A stretch of 7,023 bases of DNA, taken from the NCBI GenBank assembly GCA_936941515.1, contig CAKZJI010000406.1, forward strand, positions 1 through 7,023, read 5' to 3'. Positions 1 through 5,956 of this stretch are shown here, one piece after another. How positions within the stretch are numbered: the stretch's first letter is position 1; every line of letters starts with the position of its first letter. The notes beneath the pieces are model-generated. The model saw only the letters and a list, made by a program, of their open reading frames with translations. It was not told where the DNA came from and ran no database searches. This stretch comes from an uncultured Propionibacteriaceae bacterium. Its GTDB lineage: Bacteria; Actinomycetota; Actinomycetes; Propionibacteriales; Propionibacteriaceae. The translations under genes were made by a program, and so were the position numbers.

Positions 1-454
<454 letters not shown>

Positions 455-853
455 ATGAGCGGCGAGACCATCCGGGTCCTGTTGTTTTCCGGCGACCGCA
501 CTGTTCGAGAACAGGTGCGGCTGGCTCTTGGACGCAAGGTGGCGTCTGATCTTCCCCCCCTTGAGGTGGAGGAGGTCGCGACGGGGCCTGCCCTGCTGAG
601 GAAACTCGACGCTGACGCCGGCTACGGGCTCGTGATCATGGATGGTGAGGCCCAGCCTGAGGGCGGGTTCGGCCTGGCCCATCAGATCAAGGAGGAATAC
701 ACGCACTGCCCGCCCGTGCTGCTGCTGGTCGCGCGTTTCGCCGATGCCTGGCTCGGCACATGGTCGCGGGCCGAGGCCTTGTCTGCCTATCCTGTGGACC
801 CCATCCGGCTTCCTGCGCAGGTGGCTGAGCTGCTCCGGGTGCATGCCGCATGA
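455..853 (+). CDS. Atypical response-regulator receiver-like protein, coupled to trpD
   Basis: A 132-residue stand-alone protein with the alternating hydrophobic-strand/helix pattern of a CheY-like receiver: strand 1 IRVLLFSGD (6-14), strand 3 GLVIMDGE (58-65), strand 4 PVLLLVAR (87-94) and a last element YPVDP (112-116). It has no output domain. D63 sits where the phospho-accepting Asp is expected. Other active-site positions are degenerate: only one acid (D14) after strand 1, V92 in place of Thr/Ser, and Y112 where the invariant Lys of a K-P-F-D-P motif would be. Ordinary phosphorylation switching is therefore doubtful (inference). Similar small receiver-like proteins encoded next to trpD occur in other actinobacteria, with no function I can name. 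The start is ATG 455, preceded by AAGGAG at 444-449. The frame stays open upstream to 233, but that part has no domain signal or ribosome site. Its TGA overlaps the trpD ATG (ATGA, 850-853), implying translational coupling. Confidence 0.85.
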   Translation: MSGETIRVLLFSGDRTVREQVRLALGRKVASDLPPLEVEEVATGPALLRKLDADAGYGLVIMDGEAQPEGGFGLAHQIKEEYTHCPPVLLLVARFADAWLGTWSRAEALSAYPVDPIRLPAQVAELLRVHAA

Positions 854-1887
854 CGTGGACATGGCCGAACATCCTGACTGGCCTCGTGCGTCGTGAGGGG
901 CTGGAGGCCGAGGCCGCCCAGTGGGCGCTCAATGAAATCCTCGGGGGACGGGCCAGCGATGTGCAGCTGGCAGCCCTGCTGGTCGCCCTGCGAGCCAAGG
1001 GAGAGACCGAGGACGAGATCGAGGGGTTGAGCTCAGCTATGCTCGCCAATGCGCTGCCCATCAGCCTGGACCGCGAATCGGTGGATGTCGTCGGCACCGG
1101 CGGAGACCGCGCCAACACCGTGAACATCTCCACCATGGCTGCGCTCGTCGCCGCGGCCGCCGGGGCGAAGGTGGTCAAACACGGCTCCCGGGCGGCGTCC
1201 TCGCAGTCTGGAACTGCGGACACCCTTGAAGCTCTCGGAGTCAACATCGTGCTGGACCCGGTGCGGCAGGCCGCGGTGCTGGACGAGGTGGGCATCGTAT
1301 TTCTGTTTGCGCAGCTCTACCACCCCTCCATGAAGCATGTGGCTGGAGTGCGCAGACAGCTGGGCATCCAGACAACTTTCAACTTCCTCGGTCCTCTGTC
1401 CAATCCTGCGCGTCCCCGGGCCATGGCCCTTGGCGTCGCCAATGACGCCATCGCACCCGTGGTCGCTCGGGTCTTGGCGGGCCGTGGCGTCCGGGGCCTC
1501 GTGTTCCGTGGCTTCGATGGCCTGGATGAGCTGACCACCACATCGCCCTCAGACGTGTGGCTGGTCTCCGACGGCAGGGTGCACCGCACCACGCTGGATC
1601 CCGAGGATTTGGGGCTGCAGCCGGCTGCCCCCGCCGACCTGACCGGTGGGGATGCCGCGCACAACGCTCAGGTGATGCGGGAGTTGGTAGCCGGCAGGCG
1701 GGGAGCTGTTCGCGACATCGTGTGTCTCAATGCCGCAGCTGCCTTGCTTGCCTACCGGGGTGTCAGCGCCGTCGTTCCGGTCGCTGAGCAGCTGGCTACC
1801 ACCCTCGATGACGTCAACCGGGTCATCGACGATGGCTCAGCGCAGGCCAAACTCGACGCCTGGATTGAGGCCACCAACCGTTCCTAA
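850..1887 (+). CDS. trpD: Anthranilate phosphoribosyltransferase
   Basis: TrpD transfers the phosphoribosyl group of PRPP to anthranilate, the second step of the tryptophan branch, in the cytosol. The 345 residues match the family's usual length and are complete. Visible motifs: the PRPP-binding loop GTGGD (82-86), NIST (92-95), KHGSRAASSQSG (110-121; the common family form has Asn for the first Ser), the anthranilate-side segment LYHPSMKHV (156-164), GPLSNPA (181-187) and the Mg-binding region DGLDELTTTS (223-232) with the D226-E227 pair. The ATG overlaps the stop of the receiver-like gene, so the two are very probably co-transcribed and coupled. No strong ribosome site of its own is seen. 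No other trp genes are nearby, as is common for trpD in actinobacteria. The TAA end overlaps the convergent prepilin-peptidase gene by 4 bases, leaving no room for a dedicated terminator between the two. No Trp-codon-rich leader peptide or other attenuator-like element was seen upstream. Confidence 0.97.
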   Translation: MTWTWPNILTGLVRREGLEAEAAQWALNEILGGRASDVQLAALLVALRAKGETEDEIEGLSSAMLANALPISLDRESVDVVGTGGDRANTVNISTMAALVAAAAGAKVVKHGSRAASSQSGTADTLEALGVNIVLDPVRQAAVLDEVGIVFLFAQLYHPSMKHVAGVRRQLGIQTTFNFLGPLSNPARPRAMALGVANDAIAPVVARVLAGRGVRGLVFRGFDGLDELTTTSPSDVWLVSDGRVHRTTLDPEDLGLQPAAPADLTGGDAAHNAQVMRELVAGRRGAVRDIVCLNAAAALLAYRGVSAVVPVAEQLATTLDDVNRVIDDGSAQAKLDAWIEATNRS

Positions 1888-2504
1888 CTCACCCACAGCG
1901 CTGCCACGAGGGGGCCGAGCCAGAGAGAGGGGCCGTACGGGAAGAGCGTTGCCATGCCACCTCTGGCTGCGTGAATGACGGCCCAGACAGCTCCGATCGC
2001 GGTGCCCGCCACCAACGCCGCAGTGAATCCCTGGACGCCCAGGGAGCCGGCCGCGGCACCGGTCAGCAGACCCAGCCGCACATCACCGAACCCGAATGTC
2101 CTGGAGAGCCGCCACACCAACCACAGCGCCCCGGCCATGACCAAGGAACCCAGCAGTGCACCAGTGGCCGCTGCGGGCGCCAGCCAACCCATCGCCGCCA
2201 CCCCGACCGCGACCTGAACGGTGGTGATCCAGTGCAGGCGTTTCGGAAGCCATGTGGTCTTGAGATCCACCCAGACCAGAGCGCCACCCGCGCCCAGATA
2301 ACCGAGCCACAATGGCAGCTGCTGTGTTGGGAGATGCCAGAGGGAGAGGGCGCAGACGCCAACGATGATCGCGAGCAGAGCGGCATCGGGCAGGCGCGCC
2401 ACAGCGCGGTAGTCCGGTGGGGCCTCCCCGGGGCCGAGTGAGGGAAATGGCAGCCGCGGCACCACCCACAGCAGGTGGGCCGCGGCTGCCAGAGCACTGG
2501 CCAA
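1884..2504 (-). CDS. A24-family prepilin peptidase (short, peptidase domain only)
   Basis: A very hydrophobic polytopic membrane protein of 206 residues from this start, with about six or seven predicted segments. Two aspartates sit in the classic prepilin-peptidase contexts: VDLKTTWLP (79-87, D80) and FGFGDVRLG (137-145, D141). The C-terminal FPYGPSLWLG (188-197) also fits the family. Such enzymes cleave the short leader of type IV pilin-like preproteins at the cytoplasmic face of the membrane. The N-terminal methyltransferase/zinc domain of bifunctional PilD is absent, so it resembles the short TadV/CpaA-like kind. The start is uncertain: TTG 2504 is the first conventional start codon but lacks a ribosome site and cuts into the first membrane segment. 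A CTG at 2525 restores [12 protein letters not shown], has GAAGG at 2537-2533, and overlaps the upstream gene's stop. It probably forms an operon with the gene at 2522-3289. No pilin or secretion ATPase lies in the window, so its substrate is unknown. Confidence 0.87.
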   Translation of the reverse strand: MASALAAAAHLLWVVPRLPFPSLGPGEAPPDYRAVARLPDAALLAIIVGVCALSLWHLPTQQLPLWLGYLGAGGALVWVDLKTTWLPKRLHWITTVQVAVGVAAMGWLAPAAATGALLGSLVMAGALWLVWRLSRTFGFGDVRLGLLTGAAAGSLGVQGFTAALVAGTAIGAVWAVIHAARGGMATLFPYGPSLWLGPLVAALWVS

Positions 2505-2521
2505 GGCCAGTGCGATGATGA

Positions 2522-3289
2522 TCAGCGCTGGGCCTTCGTGAACCCTGCGGCCAGGGCCGCCTCCTCAGAGTTGAACCAGACCTCGGCGATCGTCAGCTCG
2601 TAGCCCCGGGTGCCGGGGACATGATATTTGCGGGAGCGATCGTTGCCCTTGATGATGAAGCCCTCCGGCGGATTCGGCCCCACATAGGCCCCCTCTCCGT
2701 AGCTCTCGGCGGGGCGGGGCTCAGCTGCCGGGGTGGTGGCGTCACCGGTGGCTGCCTGCGCGGCGGACTCGTTGAACTTCGCGGCTGTGGCGAAGGTGTC
2801 GTTGTTGTTGATGTAGGCGCGTGACGGCTCGTGCGCAGTCCAGCCGTCGTCCTTCGGGGTCAGGAAATGACGCACTGCGGCGACGGCTCCGGCGATCAGG
2901 GTGCCGAAGAAGACGAACTTGACGAATCCCTTGAACTTTCCGCCCTTCTTCTTGACTGGCGTGACGACGGCCCTGTGTCCGGCCGCCTTGTGGAGAGCCT
3001 CCTGTAGGTTCGGCAAGACTTTTCCGGTCAACGTCTCATGGGCTGCGTCAACAGCCGGCGGGACCTTGTTCAGCGCATCACGGATGACGGGCTCCCAGTC
3101 ATCCAGATGCTTCGAGGCGAAGTTTGCGGTCCGCTTGCCCGCCTCGCGGGCGACAGGGACGGCTCTGCGCTGCGCCTCGGCCAGGATTGCGGCGGCCTTC
3201 TCGACGGCTTCGTCCCAGATAGTGCGTCCAGTTTCCGCGGCGGCGGCGGCAGACTCCGCGGCGGCCTTGGTCAGTCGTGACTTCTTCAC
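2522..3289 (-). CDS. Membrane-anchored protein with Ala-rich helical N-terminus and C-terminal sunset-like domain
   Basis: 255 residues. Residues 1-105 are Ala/Glu/Lys-rich amphipathic helix with no signal peptide. A basic stretch (113-120, KKKGGKFK) precedes one membrane segment (about 121-143, [17 protein letters not shown]), followed by a polar Ala/Pro/Thr linker (150-200). The C-terminal 50 residues carry [23 protein letters not shown] and [10 protein letters not shown]. This matches, from memory, a small domain of unknown function ending many actinobacterial proteins, which I believe databases call 'sunset'; the helical and membrane part recalls DUF5324-like proteins. By the positive-inside rule the helical part should be cytoplasmic and the small domain outside (inference). 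The start is GTG 3289, chosen for a perfect GGAGG at 3299-3295 with 5-nt spacing. The frame stays open to 3988, but beyond 3467 it only runs antisense to ppiA. The downstream partner is the prepilin peptidase. No function is assigned. Confidence 0.85.
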   Translation of the reverse strand: MKKSRLTKAAAESAAAAAETGRTIWDEAVEKAAAILAEAQRRAVPVAREAGKRTANFASKHLDDWEPVIRDALNKVPPAVDAAHETLTGKVLPNLQEALHKAAGHRAVVTPVKKKGGKFKGFVKFVFFGTLIAGAVAAVRHFLTPKDDGWTAHEPSRAYINNNDTFATAAKFNESAAQAATGDATTPAAEPRPAESYGEGAYVGPNPPEGFIIKGNDRSRKYHVPGTRGYELTIAEVWFNSEEAALAAGFTKAQR

Positions 3290-3466
3290 TGCTTCCTCCA
3301 ATGGTTGGCTCGTGATCGAGCACACACAACGGTACCTGCTGCTTGTGTTGAACCTCAGGCCTGCCCATGAAAAATTGAGTGGAGTCGCGACGGGCCTCCT
3401 GGCAGTCACAGGCCGCATGCCTCGTGGCTGAATCCCCGGATGTGCGACTGCGTGTAGGTTGTGGGC
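3290..3466. other. Divergent intergenic region between the sunset-like gene and ppiA
   Basis: 177 bases. It contains the GGAGG ribosome site of the leftward gene (3299-3295), a small inverted repeat GCTCG-TGAT-CGAGC (3308-3321) just upstream of it, a short A-rich patch near 3369-3374 and the ppiA -10 candidate. A TTGAAC at 3348-3353 lacks a -10 partner at proper spacing. No convincing promoter for the leftward pair was found, although one must lie here or further upstream. The small inverted repeat could be an operator or a leader hairpin for the leftward transcript. Confidence 0.45.
3455..3460 (+). promoter_or_regulatory. Probable -10 box of a leaderless ppiA promoter
   Basis: TAGGTT fits the actinobacterial TANNNT -10 pattern and ends 6 nt before the ATG at 3467, placing the expected transcription start on the A of the start codon. 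The gene has no recognisable Shine-Dalgarno sequence. No convincing -35 box is seen, which is common for leaderless actinobacterial promoters. Confidence 0.45.
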
Positions 3467-3976
3467 ATGAGCACAGCAACTCTTCACACCACCAAGGGGG
3501 ACATCGTCATCGAACTTTTCGACGACGAATCCCCGAAGACGGTAGCCAACTTTGTGGGATTGGCCGGGGGAACCAAGGAATACCGCGACGCCACCACTGG
3601 TGAGACCAAGACCGGCAAGTTCTACGATGGCCTCGGTTTCCACCGAGTCATTGACGGATTCATGATCCAGGGTGGCTGCCCCCTGGGAACTGGCACCGGT
3701 GGACCCGGATACCGGTTCGAGGATGAATTCCACCCCGAGCATTCCTTCAACCGTCCCTACCTTCTGGCGATGGCCAACGCAGGGCCTGGAACCAATGGCT
3801 CGCAGTTCTTCATCACGGTGGCCCCCACCCCGCACCTGAACCGTCGCCACACCATCTTCGGTGAGGTGAAGGATCCCGCCAGCCAGGCTGTTGTCGACGC
3901 CATCGCCACCACTGAGACTGATCAGCGCGACCGGCCCGTCACACCGGTGGTGATCAACTCGGTGACGCTGGCCTGA
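3467..3976 (+). CDS. ppiA: Cyclophilin-type peptidyl-prolyl cis-trans isomerase
   Basis: A cytosolic cyclophilin of 169 residues with no signal peptide. It catalyses cis-trans isomerisation of X-Pro bonds during protein folding. Visible active-site motifs: [13 protein letters not shown] (58-70; catalytic Arg R60, with F65, M66 and Q68), [15 protein letters not shown] (103-117) and [12 protein letters not shown] (123-134). H123 replaces the Trp of human cyclophilin A. This agrees with the M. tuberculosis PpiA (Rv0009) type, whose sequence as I remember it also reads [14 protein letters not shown], so it is a family feature and not a defect. The ATG at 3467 is preferred over an in-frame GTG at 3461 because homology begins there. 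No ribosome site is visible, but TAGGTT at 3455-3460 ends 6 nt before the ATG, which suggests a leaderless mRNA. It is divergent from the sunset-like gene and convergent with the exonuclease gene, overlapping its end by 55 bases. Confidence 0.96.
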   Translation: MSTATLHTTKGDIVIELFDDESPKTVANFVGLAGGTKEYRDATTGETKTGKFYDGLGFHRVIDGFMIQGGCPLGTGTGGPGYRFEDEFHPEHSFNRPYLLAMANAGPGTNGSQFFITVAPTPHLNRRHTIFGEVKDPASQAVVDAIATTETDQRDRPVTPVVINSVTLA

Positions 3977-5655
3977 TCCAGCGCGCAATGCACTGGCCAG
4001 GCCCAGTCGCCGGTGGTGGCGAGCAGCCTCACCCCAGGGGACTCCAGCCAGTCTGCGATGCGTTCCGCCTCCTCGAAGCTCCCGGCAGGCAGGCTGCCGG
4101 GAGCTTCGAGGACGGTTTCCGCCAACTGGATCATCGACTCTGCGGCGTCGCGCACCTGTGTGGTGCGGGCATGCGTCGCGGCCGCGAGCTTCCCGAAGCG
4201 AATGACGTGGACCGCCCAGCCGTCTCGCTCCGGGGCGGCGGCCACCAGCTCACTGCAGCCTGCGATGGAGCAGACCCGGTGAAACCGCCTGGAGACCTCG
4301 TGGGCTGCGATCAGCCGACGAGTCAGGTCCCCGGCCTCCTCGAAACGCTCCTGGGAGATCAGCCTGCCGAGCCGCGGCGCCGCAGAACCCAGCAGGTCCC
4401 GGACATCACCCGCGAAGGTGCGAGCCAGCCGCTGCACCCTGTCGGCGTATTCCTCCGCACCCTCACCCAGCTCACATGGCGCCGGGCATCGAGTCAGCTC
4501 AGCCAGGGTGCAGGGGATACTGGGCGTGCGTGCCGACAGCCGTTGTCGGCAGGCGCGGATCCCGAAGGCGTCCTGCAGCGCCTGGGCCACCTCAGCTGCT
4601 GCCGAGTAACTGTGAAACGGCCCCCAGAAGGCATCCCCATCACACAGTCTGCGCACGGTGGCCAGCCGGGGGAAGGGCTCGTGAGTCAGTGTGAGCCACA
4701 GCAGCTGATGCTGCTTCCGTGAGCGGCGGTTGTACCGGGGGGACCTTCCCGCAATCATCCGCAGCTCCCGGACCTCGGCCTCCAGATCTGTTGCACATCT
4801 GAGGCCTCTGACCCCGGTGGCCACCTGGACCATCTCGTGAATGTGGCTCCGCTTCTCGGCAGCGGAGAAATACGAGGCGACCCGCTTGCGAAGGCTCCGG
4901 GATTTGCCGACGTACAAGATCTCAGTGCGGGGTGAGCCATCGGCATCCGCACCCGCGTGCTCGAACCAGTAGATGCCCGGGGCGTCGGGCATTTCCCTGG
5001 CCCATATGCGCTTCGCGCGTCGGTCGGGGGTGACGTGGGAGAGCAGCTCCTGAAGGTCCTCCACTGTGTCCACCCCGAGGTTGCCCACCCGTTCGAGCAG
5101 GCCGTGGAGCACGTCAACGGTGGCGTGGGCATCGCTGAGGGCTCTGTGATCAGGCTGGGTGGCTGAGCGGAAATGGGCGACCAGGGTGCTCAACTTGTAA
5201 TTGCGCACCTCCCCTCTCGTAAGGGTCTGCCGCGCCAGGGCAACAGTGTCGATCACCGTGAACCGTGGCCATCCGATCCCGAGCGACTGCGATGCCCGCT
5301 TCAGGAAGCCCAAGTCGAAAGGGGCATTGTGGGCCACGAGCACGCTGTCGCCCGCGAACTGGAGAAAGCTGGGCAGGACGGCTCCCAGTGGCGGCGCAGC
5401 GGACACCATTGAGTCGGTGATCCCGGTCAGCACCTGGATCATCGGTGGAATGGGAGAGGTGGGCCTGACCAGGGTCTGGAAGTCTCCCGTCACCTCCCCG
5501 CCGCACACCTTCACGGCCCCGATCTCTGTGATCTCGGCTTTGGCGCCGGCTCCCGTGGTCTCCAGGTCAACCACACAGAAGGTCGTCTGGCTGAGATGGG
5601 TTCCCAGGTCATCGAAGCTGGGTTGCTCCTGTGGTGAGCGCTGTGCCGGGTGCAT
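3922..5655 (-). CDS. DEDDh exonuclease fused to UvrC-like GIY-YIG nuclease
   Basis: 577 residues. The N-terminal DnaQ-like 3'-5' exonuclease has VDLETTG (29-35; D30, E32), [10 protein letters not shown] (109-118; D114) and [10 protein letters not shown] (170-179; H170, D175), a complete DEDDh set. A GIY-YIG nuclease follows: PGIYWF (226-231), [14 protein letters not shown] (246-259; Y248, R256) and a UvrC-like helix before PRYN (306-309) with probable catalytic Glu E297. Next come C369, C382, C390 and C394 with CPAPC, spaced like the UvrC [4Fe-4S] ligands, and a UVR-like motif (about 428-448). UvrC's C-terminal RNase H-like nuclease and HhH motifs are not recognisable. This matches the actinobacterial Rv2191 type, with an inferred role in DNA repair or degradation. 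ATG 5655 was chosen because homologues begin shortly before FDDLG. TTG 5685 with GGAGG at 5700-5696, or ATG 5718, are alternatives. TAGCGT at 5668-5663 suggests leaderless expression from 5655. Confidence 0.93.
   Translation of the reverse strand: MHPAQRSPQEQPSFDDLGTHLSQTTFCVVDLETTGAGAKAEITEIGAVKVCGGEVTGDFQTLVRPTSPIPPMIQVLTGITDSMVSAAPPLGAVLPSFLQFAGDSVLVAHNAPFDLGFLKRASQSLGIGWPRFTVIDTVALARQTLTRGEVRNYKLSTLVAHFRSATQPDHRALSDAHATVDVLHGLLERVGNLGVDTVEDLQELLSHVTPDRRAKRIWAREMPDAPGIYWFEHAGADADGSPRTEILYVGKSRSLRKRVASYFSAAEKRSHIHEMVQVATGVRGLRCATDLEAEVRELRMIAGRSPRYNRRSRKQHQLLWLTLTHEPFPRLATVRRLCDGDAFWGPFHSYSAAAEVAQALQDAFGIRACRQRLSARTPSIPCTLAELTRCPAPCELGEGAEEYADRVQRLARTFAGDVRDLLGSAAPRLGRLISQERFEEAGDLTRRLIAAHEVSRRFHRVCSIAGCSELVAAAPERDGWAVHVIRFGKLAAATHARTTQVRDAAESMIQLAETVLEAPGSLPAGSFEEAERIADWLESPGVRLLATTGDWAWPVHCALDQASVTELITTGVTGRSR
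4070..4112. repeat. Perfect 19-bp inverted repeat with 5-nt loop, inside the exonuclease gene
   Basis: The left arm TCCTCGAAGCTCCCGGCAG (4070-4088) is the exact reverse complement of 4094-4112, with GCAGG between. It would form a very stable hairpin as RNA from either strand. On the minus strand it encodes residues 515-529 of the exonuclease fusion protein, 148 bases before the end of that gene. On the plus strand it begins 93 bases after the ppiA stop, so it could act as a ppiA terminator lying antisense in the neighbouring gene. No T-run follows on either strand, so a classical intrinsic terminator is not supported. A small palindromic element that kept the reading frame is another possibility. 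Confidence 0.85.
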
Positions 5656-5662
5656 GGGCAAG

Positions 5663-5668
5663 ACGCTA
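5663..5668 (-). promoter_or_regulatory. Probable -10 box of a leaderless exonuclease/GIY-YIG promoter
   Basis: On the minus strand TAGCGT (5668 to 5663) ends 7 nt before the ATG at 5655, the geometry expected if transcription begins at the start codon. There is no ribosome site before this ATG. A TTGTCG at 5685-5680 is only 11 nt upstream of the -10 box and so is not a proper -35. If translation really begins at TTG 5685 or ATG 5718, this box is fortuitous. Confidence 0.4.
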
Positions 5669-5890
5669 GCTGCGAGCCCCGACAAAATATCAGCGCCTCC
5701 TGCGAGGGCGGCGTGCATGCATGAGCTGGTGATCGACGGTGACTGCTGCGTGGCCTCGGCTGCCGGGAGCGCTGCATGGGCTGCCCGCTGGCTGATGGTG
5801 TCTCGATGCCGTCTCGCGAGAGGGCAGAGCAGGAGGCTCTCGCAGTGGCGTTGCTCCAGGCCGGGCTGATCCCGCCCCTGAGGTTGCGGT

Positions 5891-5919
5891 TTGGGAATGG
5901 TCTAAAGGTCGTTTAAGAT
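5891..5919 (+). promoter_or_regulatory. Sigma-70-type promoter of the NlpC/P60 gene
   Basis: The -35 box TTGGGA (5891-5896) and the -10 box TAAGAT (5914-5919) are separated by exactly 17 nt. Transcription would start near 5926, giving a leader of about 30 nt that holds the GGAG ribosome site used for GTG 5957. This is the best canonical promoter in the window. It was found by eye and not scored against a background model. Confidence 0.65.
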
Positions 5920-5956
5920 TCTCTCAGCCTCATTCCCGAGTGTCTGGAGAGCATGA

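Larger units (their letters stand above)
5656..5956. other. Divergent intergenic region between exonuclease fusion and NlpC/P60 genes
   Basis: 301 bases. It contains the putative -10 box of the leftward gene and the promoter and ribosome site of the rightward gene. Between them lie a 10-bp palindrome TCTCGCGAGA (5812-5821) and an overlapping imperfect hairpin, GCGAGAG (5816-5822) pairing with CTCTCGC (5837-5843). Part of it (5656-5718) would become coding if the leftward gene uses one of its earlier starts. A 46-codon plus-strand frame (5776-5916) is open, with GGGAG 6 nt before its ATG, but it runs through the promoter and resembles nothing I recognise. No tRNA or other RNA gene is seen. Confidence 0.7.

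Noticed and set aside
1971..2441. 156-codon plus-strand frame opposite the prepilin peptidase
   Set aside because: The opposite strand encodes membrane helices with both conserved aspartates. This frame is polar, low in complexity and unrecognisable.
3228..3268. GCG-rich repeat TCCGCGGCGGC occurring twice
   Set aside because: It is explained by the Ala-rich helix ([11 protein letters not shown]) of the sunset-like protein and is not a separate repeat element.
3833..3841. Loss of the cyclophilin Trp at H123 as a defect
   Set aside because: As I remember it, the actinobacterial PpiA group has the same TPHLNRRH sequence, so it is normal for the subfamily.
3290..3988. Upstream extension of the sunset-like protein to 488 residues
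   Set aside because: The added part is mostly antisense to ppiA, and the perfect GGAGG before GTG 3289 marks the real start.
3988..4722. 244-codon plus-strand frame downstream of ppiA
   Set aside because: It is the antisense shadow of the GIY-YIG/UvrC-like half. Its composition (many Gln, Pro, Arg) shows no protein family features and it has no ribosome site.
5201..5869. 222-codon plus-strand frame
   Set aside because: It runs antisense to the exonuclease domain, whose full DEDDh motif set shows the minus strand is coding.
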